A DNA stretch of 64,000 nt, from positions 4,746 through 68,745 of the forward strand of contig JBJMIG010000081.1 of NCBI GenBank assembly GCA_045806965.1, in the 5' to 3' direction. This document shows, in pieces, positions 36,666 to 43,475 of the stretch. This DNA comes from DASYTH01 sp045806965. GTDB lineage: Bacteria; Actinomycetota; Actinomycetes; Mycobacteriales; Pseudonocardiaceae. The notes beneath the pieces are model-generated. The model had not been told where the DNA came from. It did no database searches and was given only the letters and a program-made list of their open reading frames with translations. Positions within the stretch are counted from its first letter, which is position 1; each line of letters starts with the position of its first letter. The translations under genes and the position numbers were made by a program.

Positions 36666-38153
36666 TTGTCCACCCTCTCTGACCTCCTCGCCGAGTACAC
36701 CAGCCTGTCCGCCCGGCAGGTCGACCACCTGCAACTGGTGGTCGCGGAGTGGCAGCTGCTTGCCGACCTCTCGTTCGCCGACTTCCTGCTCTGGGTTCCG
36801 GTCGACCAGGAGGAGGGCGAGGAGTTCCTGTGTGTCGCGCAGGCCCGGCCGACCACCGCGCTGACCGCGCACGCGGAGGACGTGGTCGGCAGCCGGGTGG
36901 TCGCCCGCGACCATCCCCAGCTGCGCAAGGCGATCGGCGAGCGGCGAATCTGCCGGGAGGAGGACCCGCGCTGGTACCTGGGCGTCCCGGTGCGCCGGGA
37001 GACCATCCCGGTGACCAACGCCGGCCAGGTGATCGGGGTGCTGTCCCGGGAGACCAACCTGGCCGTGCCCCGGGTGCCCAGCTCACTGGAGATCGCCTAC
37101 CTCGGCGTGGCCGGGGACCTGTGCCAGATGGTCGCCGACGGCACCTTCCCGACCACCGAACCCGCACCCGGCGTGCACACCAGTCCCCGGGTCGGCGATG
37201 GGCTCATCCGGCTGGACTCGACCGGCACCGTGGTGTTCGCGAGCCCCAACGCCAAGTCCGCCTACCACCGGATGGGCCATGCCGCGGACCTGCTCGGCAC
37301 CCGGTTGGCGCCGCTCACCAGGGCATTGGTCGCCGACCCGTTCGACGCCACGGAGGTGGCCCAGCGGATCCTGACCGCGCTCGACGGGCAGTCGAGCATG
37401 CGGGTGGAGGCCGAGTCCCGGCGCGGGGCGACCGTGCTGTTCCGCGCGCTGCCGCTGCGTCCGGCGGACAAACCGGCCGGCGCGCTGGTGCTGGTCCGGG
37501 ACGTCACCGAGGTGCGCCGCCGGGACCGGGCGCTGATGAGCAAGGACGCCACGATCCGGGAGATCCACCATCGGGTGAAGAACAACCTCCAGACCGTCGC
37601 AGCGCTGCTGCGCATGCAGTCCCGGCGGGCCACCAGCCAGGAGGCGAAGGATGCGCTGGCCGAGTCGATGCGCCGGGTCGCCGCCATCGCCATGGTGCAC
37701 GAGATCCTGTCCACCTCGGTCGACGAGCGGGTCGACCTGGACTCGTTGGTGGACAAGGTGTTCCCGGTGGTCGGCGACGTCGCCGCGGCGGAGAGCCAGG
37801 TCAAGGTGCACAAGGTCGGACAGTTCGGGGTGGTCGCCGCCGAGGTGGCCACGCCGCTGGTGATGGTGCTGACCGAGCTGGTGCAGAACGCCGTTGGCCA
37901 CGCCTACCCGCCCGGCGAGTCCGGCGAGGTGGTGGTGACGGCGGAACGCTCCGCGCGCTGGCTGGATGTGGTGGTCATGGATGACGGCAAGGGACTGCCG
38001 CGCGGCTTCTCCCTCGAGCGCACCGACGGCCTCGGGCTGCAGATCGTGCGCACCCTGGTCGAGACCGAGCTGCGCGGTTCGATCTCGCTGCGCCGGCGCG
38101 AGCGCCGCGGCACCGAGGCGGTGCTCCGCGTCCCGCTCTCCTACCGCCGGTAA
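36666..38153 (+). CDS. pdtaS: Sensor histidine kinase PdtaS-like (GAF-PAS-HisKA_2-HATPase)
   Basis: Soluble kinase of 495 residues. A GAF domain (about 10-150) is followed by a PAS-like domain (about 175-285), then HisKA_2 with IREIHHRVKNNLQTVAALLR (His301/302), and an ATPase domain with LTELVQNAVGHAYPP and VMDDGKGLPRGF. In mycobacteria PdtaS phosphorylates the ANTAR RNA-binding regulator PdtaR; no pdtaR is in this window. The start is TTG 36666 (M-STLSDLLAEYTSL), matching the mycobacterial N terminus. Synteny with Rv3220c supports the name. Confidence 0.9.
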   Translation: MSTLSDLLAEYTSLSARQVDHLQLVVAEWQLLADLSFADFLLWVPVDQEEGEEFLCVAQARPTTALTAHAEDVVGSRVVARDHPQLRKAIGERRICREEDPRWYLGVPVRRETIPVTNAGQVIGVLSRETNLAVPRVPSSLEIAYLGVAGDLCQMVADGTFPTTEPAPGVHTSPRVGDGLIRLDSTGTVVFASPNAKSAYHRMGHAADLLGTRLAPLTRALVADPFDATEVAQRILTALDGQSSMRVEAESRRGATVLFRALPLRPADKPAGALVLVRDVTEVRRRDRALMSKDATIREIHHRVKNNLQTVAALLRMQSRRATSQEAKDALAESMRRVAAIAMVHEILSTSVDERVDLDSLVDKVFPVVGDVAAAESQVKVHKVGQFGVVAAEVATPLVMVLTELVQNAVGHAYPPGESGEVVVTAERSARWLDVVVMDDGKGLPRGFSLERTDGLGLQIVRTLVETELRGSISLRRRERRGTEAVLRVPLSYRR

Positions 38154-38185
38154 CGGCGTGCGGATGTCCGCCGCGCGGAACTCCG

Positions 38186-38248
38186 TTGCCTGAGCGCGAG
38201 ACTCCCTTGCCTGAGCGCGGAACTCCGTTGCCTGAGCGCGAGACTCGC
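38186..38248. repeat. Family 2 tandem repeat, three 21-bp units (copy 1)
   Basis: Three consecutive 21-base units starting TTGCCTGAGCGCG at 38186, 38207 and 38228, differing at one to four positions. They lie between the convergent pdtaS and whiB1 genes, directly before the whiB1 terminator hairpin. A second cluster with the same period is at 41715. Confidence 0.9.
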
Positions 38249-38261
38249 GAGGCGGAAAGAA

Positions 38262-38295
38262 GAAGCCCGGCGCGCTGTGGGGCGCGCCGGGCTTC
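38262..38295. terminator. Perfect hairpin terminator between pdtaS and whiB1
   Basis: GAAGCCCGGCGCGC (38262-38275) pairs perfectly with GCGCGCCGGGCTTC (38282-38295), with a six-base loop. On the minus strand it is followed by TTCTTTCC, so it should terminate whiB1 well; it may also stop pdtaS transcripts. Confidence 0.88.
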
Positions 38296-38315
38296 GGTTG
38301 CTCTTGCGATTGGTG

Positions 38316-38567
38316 TCAGGCGTTGCTGCGTTGCCTGGTCCGAGAACGCCGCTTGAGAGAACGGCGCTCGTCCTCGCTCATCCCGCCCCACACGCCTGCG
38401 TCCTGGCCGCTCTCGAGCGCCCAGGCCAGGCAGTTGGAAGCGACGGTGCAGCGGTGGCAAACGGCTTTCGCCTCGGCGATCTGCAGCAACGCAGGACCAC
38501 TGGTCCCCACAGGGAAGAACAGTTCGGGGTCCTCGTCACGGCAGGCCGCGCGGTGGCGCCAGTCCAT
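38316..38567 (-). CDS. whiB1: WhiB1-type iron-sulfur transcriptional regulator
   Basis: 83 residues. The four cluster Cys are Cys9 (RHRAACRDED), then Cys37, Cys40 and Cys46 in KAVCHRCTVASNCLAW, the WhiB spacing. The GVWGG turn and the basic tail RRSLKRRSRTRQRS follow. WhiB1 in mycobacteria is essential, binds sigma-A, and loses its 4Fe-4S cluster on nitric oxide. ATG 38567 follows GAGGAG by nine bases; the frame is open to 38603 but homologues start at MDWRH. The upstream region carries two CRP-like sites and a TTGACA box. Confidence 0.95.
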   Translation of the reverse strand: MDWRHRAACRDEDPELFFPVGTSGPALLQIAEAKAVCHRCTVASNCLAWALESGQDAGVWGGMSEDERRSLKRRSRTRQRSNA

Positions 38568-38633
38568 CGGTACTTGCTCCTCGCTAGGCACGATTGGTCG
38601 CACCAGTTGTCGTCATCCGGTCATCGGGGTGCT

Positions 38634-38649
38634 TGTGAATGCTTTCACG
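38634..38649 (-). promoter_or_regulatory. CRP-like site 1 (promoter-proximal) upstream of whiB1
   Basis: TGTGAATGCTTTCACG matches TGTGA-N6-TCACA in nine of ten core positions. It overlaps the expected -10 region of whiB1, a position where a bound CRP protein would block transcription. Mycobacterial whiB1 is known to be controlled by CRP through two sites. Confidence 0.65.
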
Positions 38650-38666
38650 AACCAGCTAGATGTCAA
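38639..38666 (-). promoter_or_regulatory. Candidate whiB1 promoter
   Basis: On the minus strand, TTGACA (38666-38661), a perfect -35, is followed after 16 bases by AAGCAT (38644-38639), which keeps the key A2 and T6 of TANNNT. The start of transcription would be near 38630, leaving a leader of about 63 bases. Confidence 0.55.
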
Positions 38667-38682
38667 GGGTTGTCATTCACCC

Positions 38683-38698
38683 GGTGAGTAGACTCACC
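38683..38698 (-). promoter_or_regulatory. CRP-like site 2 (promoter-distal) upstream of whiB1
   Basis: GGTGAGTAGACTCACC is a perfect seven-base inverted repeat containing GTGA-N6-TCAC. Its centre would be about 60 bases upstream of the inferred start, the usual class I activator position. Confidence 0.6.
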
Positions 38699-38752
38699 CG
38701 AAAGCCGCAGGTAGAAGCCTTGCGAATGCGCAGCGTAACGATTGGATCTCGA

Positions 38753-39682
38753 TCACACCACGACCGTCAGGGCGTCCGGCACGGCCCTGAACTCCACTGT
38801 TGTGCGTTCGCCGAGCAGATCCCCGTCGCACTGCACTCGGACCGGTTCGGGCGAAATCACCCGAATGTGTCCAACGTCGTCAAGGCGCACCAGGTTCCCG
38901 CCGCGGGTCTCACCCTTTCGGCTCACGGCCTGGCGGAGGTGCCGTAGCACCGTCGGCAGCCGCAGGCTGCGCAGTGCGAACAGGCCGAGGCCGCCCTCGA
39001 ACGAGCAGCCGCGATTGAGGTGGATCGGGCGCTCTCCGAGATAGGTCCATGGGTCGGTGTTGGACACGAACACCAGGCGCAGGTCGGACACCGGCTCCTG
39101 GCCGGGAACCTCGACGGTGAGCCGCGGTTTGCCGTGGGCCGGTCGCAGGTAGCTGGACACCGCGACCCGGGTGTAGAGCGCCGGGCTGGCCTTCTTGCCG
39201 CGCTTGCGGTCCACCCCGGCCACCACGTCGGCGTCCCAGCCGACCCCGGCGCTGAACGTGAACCAGCGCTCCGGCGAGCCGTTCGAGCTGACCCGGCCGA
39301 GCCCGACCTCGCGGCTGCGCCCCTCGGCGGTAGCGAGCAACAGCTGGTGTGCGGCCTCGATCGGGTGACGAGGCAGGCCGAGTGCCCTGGCGAACACGTT
39401 CGCCGATCCGCCAGGCACGATCCCGAGCTTGGGCACCGCCGCGCTGACGCCCCCGGCGAGCATGCCGTTGACCACCTCGTTGACCGTGCCGTCCCCGCCG
39501 TGCGCGACGACCAGGTCCACACCCTCCACCGCGGCCTTGGCCGCCGCCGCCATGGCGTGCCCCCGGTAGTCGGTTTCCACCACCTCGAGCTTGACCTGGC
39601 TGGCCAGGGCGTGCGCGAGCACATCACGACCGGCGGCCGTGGTCGCGGTCGCCTGGGGATTCACGATCAGCACTGCGCGCAT
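38753..39682 (-). CDS. Diacylglycerol/lipid kinase family protein
   Basis: 309 residues. The N-terminal MRAVLIVNPQATATTAAGRD and the nucleotide motif VVAHGGDGTVNEVVNGML (about residue 60-75) define the DAGK catalytic domain; PGGSANVFARALGLPR follows. The C-terminal half is the beta-rich domain typical of YegS/DgkB relatives. The probable reaction is ATP-dependent phosphorylation of diacylglycerol or another lipid at the membrane face. ATG 39682 is the first codon fitting homologues; longer readings add low-complexity sequence. The stop is about 55 bases from the distal CRP-like site of whiB1. Confidence 0.88.
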   Translation of the reverse strand: MRAVLIVNPQATATTAAGRDVLAHALASQVKLEVVETDYRGHAMAAAAKAAVEGVDLVVAHGGDGTVNEVVNGMLAGGVSAAVPKLGIVPGGSANVFARALGLPRHPIEAAHQLLLATAEGRSREVGLGRVSSNGSPERWFTFSAGVGWDADVVAGVDRKRGKKASPALYTRVAVSSYLRPAHGKPRLTVEVPGQEPVSDLRLVFVSNTDPWTYLGERPIHLNRGCSFEGGLGLFALRSLRLPTVLRHLRQAVSRKGETRGGNLVRLDDVGHIRVISPEPVRVQCDGDLLGERTTVEFRAVPDALTVVV

Positions 39683-39855
39683 TACCGCAGAGTAGGGTGT
39701 GCCGCTCCCTCCCAGAACCGGTACCAGTCCTCCTTCGTCGCGAGGCCCCGCGCGAGTGCACCCAGACGACCGTCTAGCCCGCGAGAAGCATGCGTACCTG
39801 TCTATATGATCGTCCCCTGATCGCCCACCGTTAGGGACCTCCGTCCGGGTGGCAT

Positions 39856-39861
39856 TACGAT
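39856..39861 (+). promoter_or_regulatory. -10 element for a leaderless transcript
   Basis: TACGAT fits TANNNT and ends seven bases before the ATG at 39869, the spacing expected when transcription starts at the A of the start codon. No ribosome site lies between. A second -10-like TATGAT is at 39805-39810. Confidence 0.5.
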
Positions 39862-39868
39862 CGCCCGA

Positions 39869-40294
39869 ATGCAGGTATCGGCCGCCCCGCTCATGGTCCG
39901 GGCCGCGGGCGTCGTCGTTGGCGTGCAGGGACTGGTCGGCCTGACTTTCGCGGCGGCGGTTCTGGTGCGGGCGTTCGGCGGCGGCTCCGCGCCAGGCAAC
40001 AACCTGTTCGGCGAGGCCGCCTACTTCGCGGTGCTCGGCGGCGGCGTGCTGGCCTGCGGGCTCGGCCTGGTGCTCGGCAAGACCTGGGCCAGGACACCCT
40101 CGGTGGTGGTGGAGATCCTGCTGCTCGGCGTGGCCTGGTACGCGATGGGTCCGTCCGGCCGCCCCGGGCTCGGCGTGCCGGTCGCGGTGCTCGGCGTGCT
40201 CGTGCTGGTGCTGCTGTTCGTGGCCCCCTCGCGGGCCTGGGCACTCGGCGAGGATCCGGCCGGTTCTCCGCCAGAGGATCAAGGGCGCCGCTGA
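39869..40294 (+). CDS. Integral membrane protein (Rv3217c-like)
   Basis: 141 residues with four hydrophobic helices: about 8-30, 48-70, 76-96 and 100-122 (VPVAVLGVLVLVLLFVA), followed by a polar tail. Conserved hypothetical of the size and position of Rv3217c; function unknown. It probably has a leaderless message. Confidence 0.75.
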   Translation: MQVSAAPLMVRAAGVVVGVQGLVGLTFAAAVLVRAFGGGSAPGNNLFGEAAYFAVLGGGVLACGLGLVLGKTWARTPSVVVEILLLGVAWYAMGPSGRPGLGVPVAVLGVLVLVLLFVAPSRAWALGEDPAGSPPEDQGRR

Positions 40295-40342
40295 CCCCGC
40301 GTACCGGGTCGTTGTCACTGGGCTGTACGCGCGGCTCCGGAT

Positions 40343-40396
40343 CAGCGCGAGGTGACCTTCCTTCGCTTCTATTGGCGCAAGGTGACATTCCGCTGT
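40343..40396. repeat. Family 1 repeat (copy 4) flanked by an 18-bp direct repeat
   Basis: AGCGCGAGGTGACCTTCC and GCGCAAGGTGACATTCCGCT followed by GTA lie within 40343-40396; a further partial copy, AGCGCAAGGTG, begins at 40414. The 18-mer CTGTACGCGCGGCTCCGG occurs exactly twice, at 40323-40340 and 40393-40410, bracketing the element as if part of it had been duplicated. It lies between convergent genes. Confidence 0.85.
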
Positions 40397-40526
40397 ACGC
40401 GCGGCTCCGGGAACAGCGCAAGGTGTCGGTGTCGGTGTATGAGTGGACGGTCCAGACGCGGCAGCCGATCGGCGGAACCGTGTACCTATCAGGCCGCGAC
40501 CGAGAAGCAGGGCCGGGTGTGGCCAC

Positions 40527-41009
40527 CTAGTTTCCGGCGAGCCGGTTCAGGGCCGGGCCGCTGACCCGGAAGACGGTCCACTCGTCCATCGGGGCCGCGC
40601 CTAGCGACTCGTAGAACCCGATAGCCGGTTCGTTCCAGTCGAGCACCGACCACTGGAGTCGGGTGTATCCCTGCCGCACGCATTCCTCGGCCAGTCCGGC
40701 GAGTAGGGCCTTGCCGAGGCCGGAGCCGCGGGCGCTCGGGCGGACGTAGAGGTCTTCGAGGTAGATGCCGTGTTCTCCGTCCCAAGTGGAGAAGTTTTTG
40801 AACCAGAGGGCACAGCCGACCACCTCCCCGTCCAGTTCGCCGACGTGGGCGAACAGCGCGGGTGCTGGGGAGAACAACGCCCGATGGAGTTGCTCGGCGG
40901 TGAGGTGGCACTCGTCGGGGGCCCGCTCGTATTCGGCCAGCTCGTAGACGAGCTTCACCATGGCGTCCACATCGGACTCCTCGGCGCGCCGGACAAGCTT
41001 GTCTGGCAA
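40527..41009 (-). CDS. GNAT-family N-acetyltransferase
   Basis: 160 residues. Motif A, LYVRPSARGSGLGKALLAGLAEEC, has the acetyl-CoA-binding R/Q-x-x-G-x-G/A pattern. WNEPAIGFYESLGA is motif B with the catalytic-type Tyr. The layout is close to diamine N-acetyltransferases (ALWFKNFSTWDGEHGIYLEDLYV), so a polyamine-like or amino substrate is possible but unproven. It lies 12 bases downstream of the phosphatase gene on the same strand, forming a likely pair as in Rv3216/Rv3214. Confidence 0.88.
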   Translation of the reverse strand: MPDKLVRRAEESDVDAMVKLVYELAEYERAPDECHLTAEQLHRALFSPAPALFAHVGELDGEVVGCALWFKNFSTWDGEHGIYLEDLYVRPSARGSGLGKALLAGLAEECVRQGYTRLQWSVLDWNEPAIGFYESLGAAPMDEWTVFRVSGPALNRLAGN

Positions 41010-41021
41010 GGAGATCTCCTT

Positions 41022-41624
41022 CTACCCGATCAGCGGCGACAGGTTGAGCCGGCCGATCCTCGGTACCCCGCGCTCGTCGTCGAGCACCACGAGCCCCGCC
41101 GCGTCGAGTGCGAAGTGGACCCCGGCCGTGGGCGGCAGGCCGAGCCAGCCGGCCGCCAGCACCCGGCTGAAATGGCCGTGTCCGACCAGGATGACATCGC
41201 CGCGGGGCAGTGCGGCGCGGGCCCGGTCGAGCACCTTCGCCACGCGGGCACTGATCTGCTCGGCACTCTCCCCGCCGATGCTGGGGTGCGTCCACACGGT
41301 CCAGTCCGGCACCTGCTCGCGAATCTGCGGTGTGGTCAGGCCCTCGTAGTCGCCGTAGTCCCACTCCGCCAGGTCTTCCGTTACCTCGTCCACCCGCAGA
41401 CCGGCCAACTCGGCGGTGCGCAAGGCCCGGCTGCGCGGGCTGGACAGCACCAGGGCCGGCGCATCGGTTCCGCGTAAGGCGGCGAGCAGGCGCCCGGCCA
41501 GCCGGGCGCGCTCCTCGCCCTCGGTGGTCAGCGGGATGTCGGAGCGGCCGGTGTGCCGCCCGGTCCTGGACCACTCGGTCTCCCCGTGCCGCAACAGATA
41601 CACGGTGTTCTGGTGCCCGGCCAT
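41022..41624 (-). CDS. Histidine phosphatase (acid phosphatase, Rv3214-like)
   Basis: 200 residues of the phosphoglycerate-mutase-like superfamily. The phosphorylated His is in VYLLRHGETEWS (His13). Other residues: Arg in SSPRSRALRTAEL, Glu in LAEWDYGDYEGL, and the second His in ILVGHGHFSRVL. It is close to Rv3214, first named a mutase but shown to be an acid phosphatase. ATG 41624 has GGGGAGG five bases upstream; the frame is open to 41672. Confidence 0.9.
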   Translation of the reverse strand: MAGHQNTVYLLRHGETEWSRTGRHTGRSDIPLTTEGEERARLAGRLLAALRGTDAPALVLSSPRSRALRTAELAGLRVDEVTEDLAEWDYGDYEGLTTPQIREQVPDWTVWTHPSIGGESAEQISARVAKVLDRARAALPRGDVILVGHGHFSRVLAAGWLGLPPTAGVHFALDAAGLVVLDDERGVPRIGRLNLSPLIG

Positions 41625-41714
41625 CGCGCCTCCCCTCGGGACTGAGCGAGTACCCGCGATCGAGTCAACCACCCGAATGACGACGTGCGCGATCTGGGTA
41701 GCCGTGAGTCCGCG

Positions 41715-41777
41715 TTGCCGGAGCGCGTGACTCAGTTGCCTGAGCGCGCGACTCGCGTGCCTGAGCGCGCGACTCGC
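41715..41777. repeat. Family 2 tandem repeat, three 21-bp units (copy 2)
   Basis: Units begin at 41715, 41736 and 41757 with the same 21-base period as the cluster at 38186; the core is TGAGCGCGCGACTCGCG. They lie 3' of the sodN terminator hairpin, and upstream of the phosphatase gene. Confidence 0.9.
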
Positions 41778-41804
41778 GGTGGGTCATCGTGCCGCACACG
41801 AAAC

Positions 41805-41834
41805 CGGGCCGGGCGGAATGTTCCGCCCGGCCCG
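41805..41834. terminator. Perfect 14-bp hairpin downstream of sodN
   Basis: CGGGCCGGGCGGAA pairs perfectly with TTCCGCCCGGCCCG across a two-base loop (TG), 17 bases after the sodN stop. The minus-strand continuation has a short GTTTCG stretch but no long T run. Confidence 0.8.
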
Positions 41835-41850
41835 TCCGCGTGCGCGGCGG

Positions 41851-42261
41851 TCAGGAAGCCTGCTTGGTCTCCCAGAAGATCTTGTCGATCTCGGCGATCA
41901 GGTCCAGCAGCTCCTGGCCGCTGTTCGGGTCCATGGAGCCCTTCGTGCCGCTGGCGCCTGCCGCCTTGGTCGCCTTGTTGAACAGTTCGTGGAGCTGGGG
42001 GTACTTCTCGAAGTGCGGGGGCTTGAAGTAGTCGGTCCAGAGCACCCAGAGGTGGTGCTTGACCAGGTCCGCGCGCTGCTCCTTGATCAGGATGGCGCGG
42101 GTGCGAAACTCGGGATCCGCGTTGTCCTGGTACTTCAGCTGGATGGCCTTGACCGACTCGGCCTCGATGCGCGCCTGGGCCGGGTCGTAGACGCCGCAGG
42201 GTAGGTCACAGTGCGCGGTGGCTGTCAGGCGATAGCCCAGAATGCGCGACAGGAGTCGCAT
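41851..42261 (-). CDS. sodN: Nickel superoxide dismutase
   Basis: 136 residues. After a 16-residue leader (MRLLSRILGYRLTATA) comes HCDLPCGVYDPAQA, the nickel hook: His1, Cys2 and Cys6 of the mature enzyme bind Ni. The rest is the four-helix bundle (ILIKEQRADLVKHHLWVLW; Tyr and Asp residues conserved). The enzyme removes superoxide as a homohexamer in the cytosol. The leader must be cut before His, most likely by the divergently encoded SodX. ATG has AGGAGG four bases upstream. Confidence 0.97.
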   Translation of the reverse strand: MRLLSRILGYRLTATAHCDLPCGVYDPAQARIEAESVKAIQLKYQDNADPEFRTRAILIKEQRADLVKHHLWVLWTDYFKPPHFEKYPQLHELFNKATKAAGASGTKGSMDPNSGQELLDLIAEIDKIFWETKQAS

Positions 42262-42340
42262 CTTTCCTCCTGATGGATTGCTGCTCCGACTGTTTGCGAC
42301 CCTACTCCGGACGGACTTGCCGGGCAGACGGAGGTGATCG

Positions 42341-42643
42341 TTGACGCGGCGCTATCGGCAGGTTCAGGTGGACGGGAACTCCATGTCGCCGACCCTGGCC
42401 CACCGCGATCTCGTGCTGGTCCGCATGGACACCCCGGCCCACCCCGATGACCTGGTGCTGGTCAGTTGGCCGAGCCGGCCGGGCCAGCTGTCGATCAAGC
42501 GCGCGGCCTGGCCGGAGGACGCCGGCTGGTTCGTGGTCGGCGACAACCCGCTCGAGTCGACCGACTCCAACCACCTCGGTCCGGCGCGGGTGCTCGGCGT
42601 CATTCTCTGGCGGCTCTGGCCCCGCCCGCGCCGGCTGCGCTGA
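42341..42643 (+). CDS. sodX: Nickel-type superoxide dismutase maturation protease (signal peptidase I-like)
   Basis: 100 residues resembling a minimal S24/S26 peptidase: VDGNSMSPTLAHRDLVLV contains the catalytic Ser, and LSIKRAAWPEDAGWFVVGDNP the general-base Lys region and the GDNP box. It should trim the SodN leader. The start is TTG 42341 with an excellent ribosome site, GGAGGTGATC. It is divergent from sodN with an 80-base gap. The 3' end overlaps the convergent rmlC by 44 bases. Confidence 0.92.
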   Translation: MTRRYRQVQVDGNSMSPTLAHRDLVLVRMDTPAHPDDLVLVSWPSRPGQLSIKRAAWPEDAGWFVVGDNPLESTDSNHLGPARVLGVILWRLWPRPRRLR

Positions 42644-43232
42644 GCCGTTCGTATTGCGCGACGCATTCCGCGTAGCTCGGCAGCATCCCGGCTTCGAGCG
42701 CAGCGGCCAACGAGGGCGCGGCGGCGTCCTTGTCCGACAGCAACGGCGTCAGGTCCGCCGGCCAGGGCAGGCCGAGCTCCGGGTCGAGCGGGTTGACGGC
42801 GTGCTCCGCGGCCGGGTTGTACGGCTCCGAGCACAGGTAGGAGATCACCGTGTCGTCCTCGAGCGCCAGGAACGCGTGCCCGACGCCCTCGGGCAGGTAG
42901 ACCGCCCGGAACGACTCCGGATCGAGCCGCGCCGCGTCCCAGGTGCCGAAGGTGGGCGAGCCGACCCGCAGATCGACCACCAGGTCGAGGAGTGCGCCCC
43001 TCGGGCAGTACACGTACTTGGCCTGGCCGGGCGGGACGTCGGCGTAGTGCAGGCCGCGCAGGGTGCCCCGGCGAGAGGTGCTGTTGTTGCTCTGGCCGAG
43101 CCGCAGCGGGTGGCCGACCGCCTTCACGAACGGTTCTTCCTGGAACGGCGCCACGAACAGGCCGCGGGCGTCGGGAAACGTTCTCGGCAGGAACTCGAAC
43201 GCGTCCCGCACCGCCAGCTCTCGCACCTGCAT
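42600..43232 (-). CDS. rmlC: dTDP-4-dehydrorhamnose 3,5-epimerase
   Basis: 210 residues of the RmlC cupin family, which epimerises dTDP-4-keto-6-deoxyglucose at C3 and C5 for dTDP-rhamnose. The catalytic His62 is in LRGLHYADVPPGQAK, and Tyr138 in SEPYNPAAEHAV is at the position of the family's active Tyr; FFVPEGVGHAFLAL-type strand reads VYLPEGVGHAFLALED. No other rhamnose or deoxysugar gene is near. A 3- or 5-only epimerase of a deoxysugar pathway is an alternative. Confidence 0.88.
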   Translation of the reverse strand: MQVRELAVRDAFEFLPRTFPDARGLFVAPFQEEPFVKAVGHPLRLGQSNNSTSRRGTLRGLHYADVPPGQAKYVYCPRGALLDLVVDLRVGSPTFGTWDAARLDPESFRAVYLPEGVGHAFLALEDDTVISYLCSEPYNPAAEHAVNPLDPELGLPWPADLTPLLSDKDAAAPSLAAALEAGMLPSYAECVAQYERLSAAGAGGARAARE

Positions 43233-43475
43233 GGAGTGGACCCTATCGAACGCCAACTGTGATCCCTGCCGCAGACAGACTTGCGCCGGCCTGACAGACT
43301 GGTGGTACCGCAGCGTCCGTGGCCCGGCCGCCTTTACCACCGGTGGGGGGCCCACAGCAAAGCGGTGCCACGGGAAACCGGCCCAAACCGCGACCGGAAC
43401 TCGAGTGCGCCGCGAGTGTGCGTGGTTAGCGTCCGCAGATCGACGCCCCGCACCAGCCCCGCAGGAGGGACGCCC

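Noticed and set aside
38186..38248. Tandem 21-bp units considered as a CRISPR array
   Set aside because: Units abut directly with no unique spacers, and no cas genes are present.
42600..43232. Deoxysugar cluster around rmlC
   Set aside because: RmlA, RmlB, RmlD and glycosyltransferases are all absent from the window.
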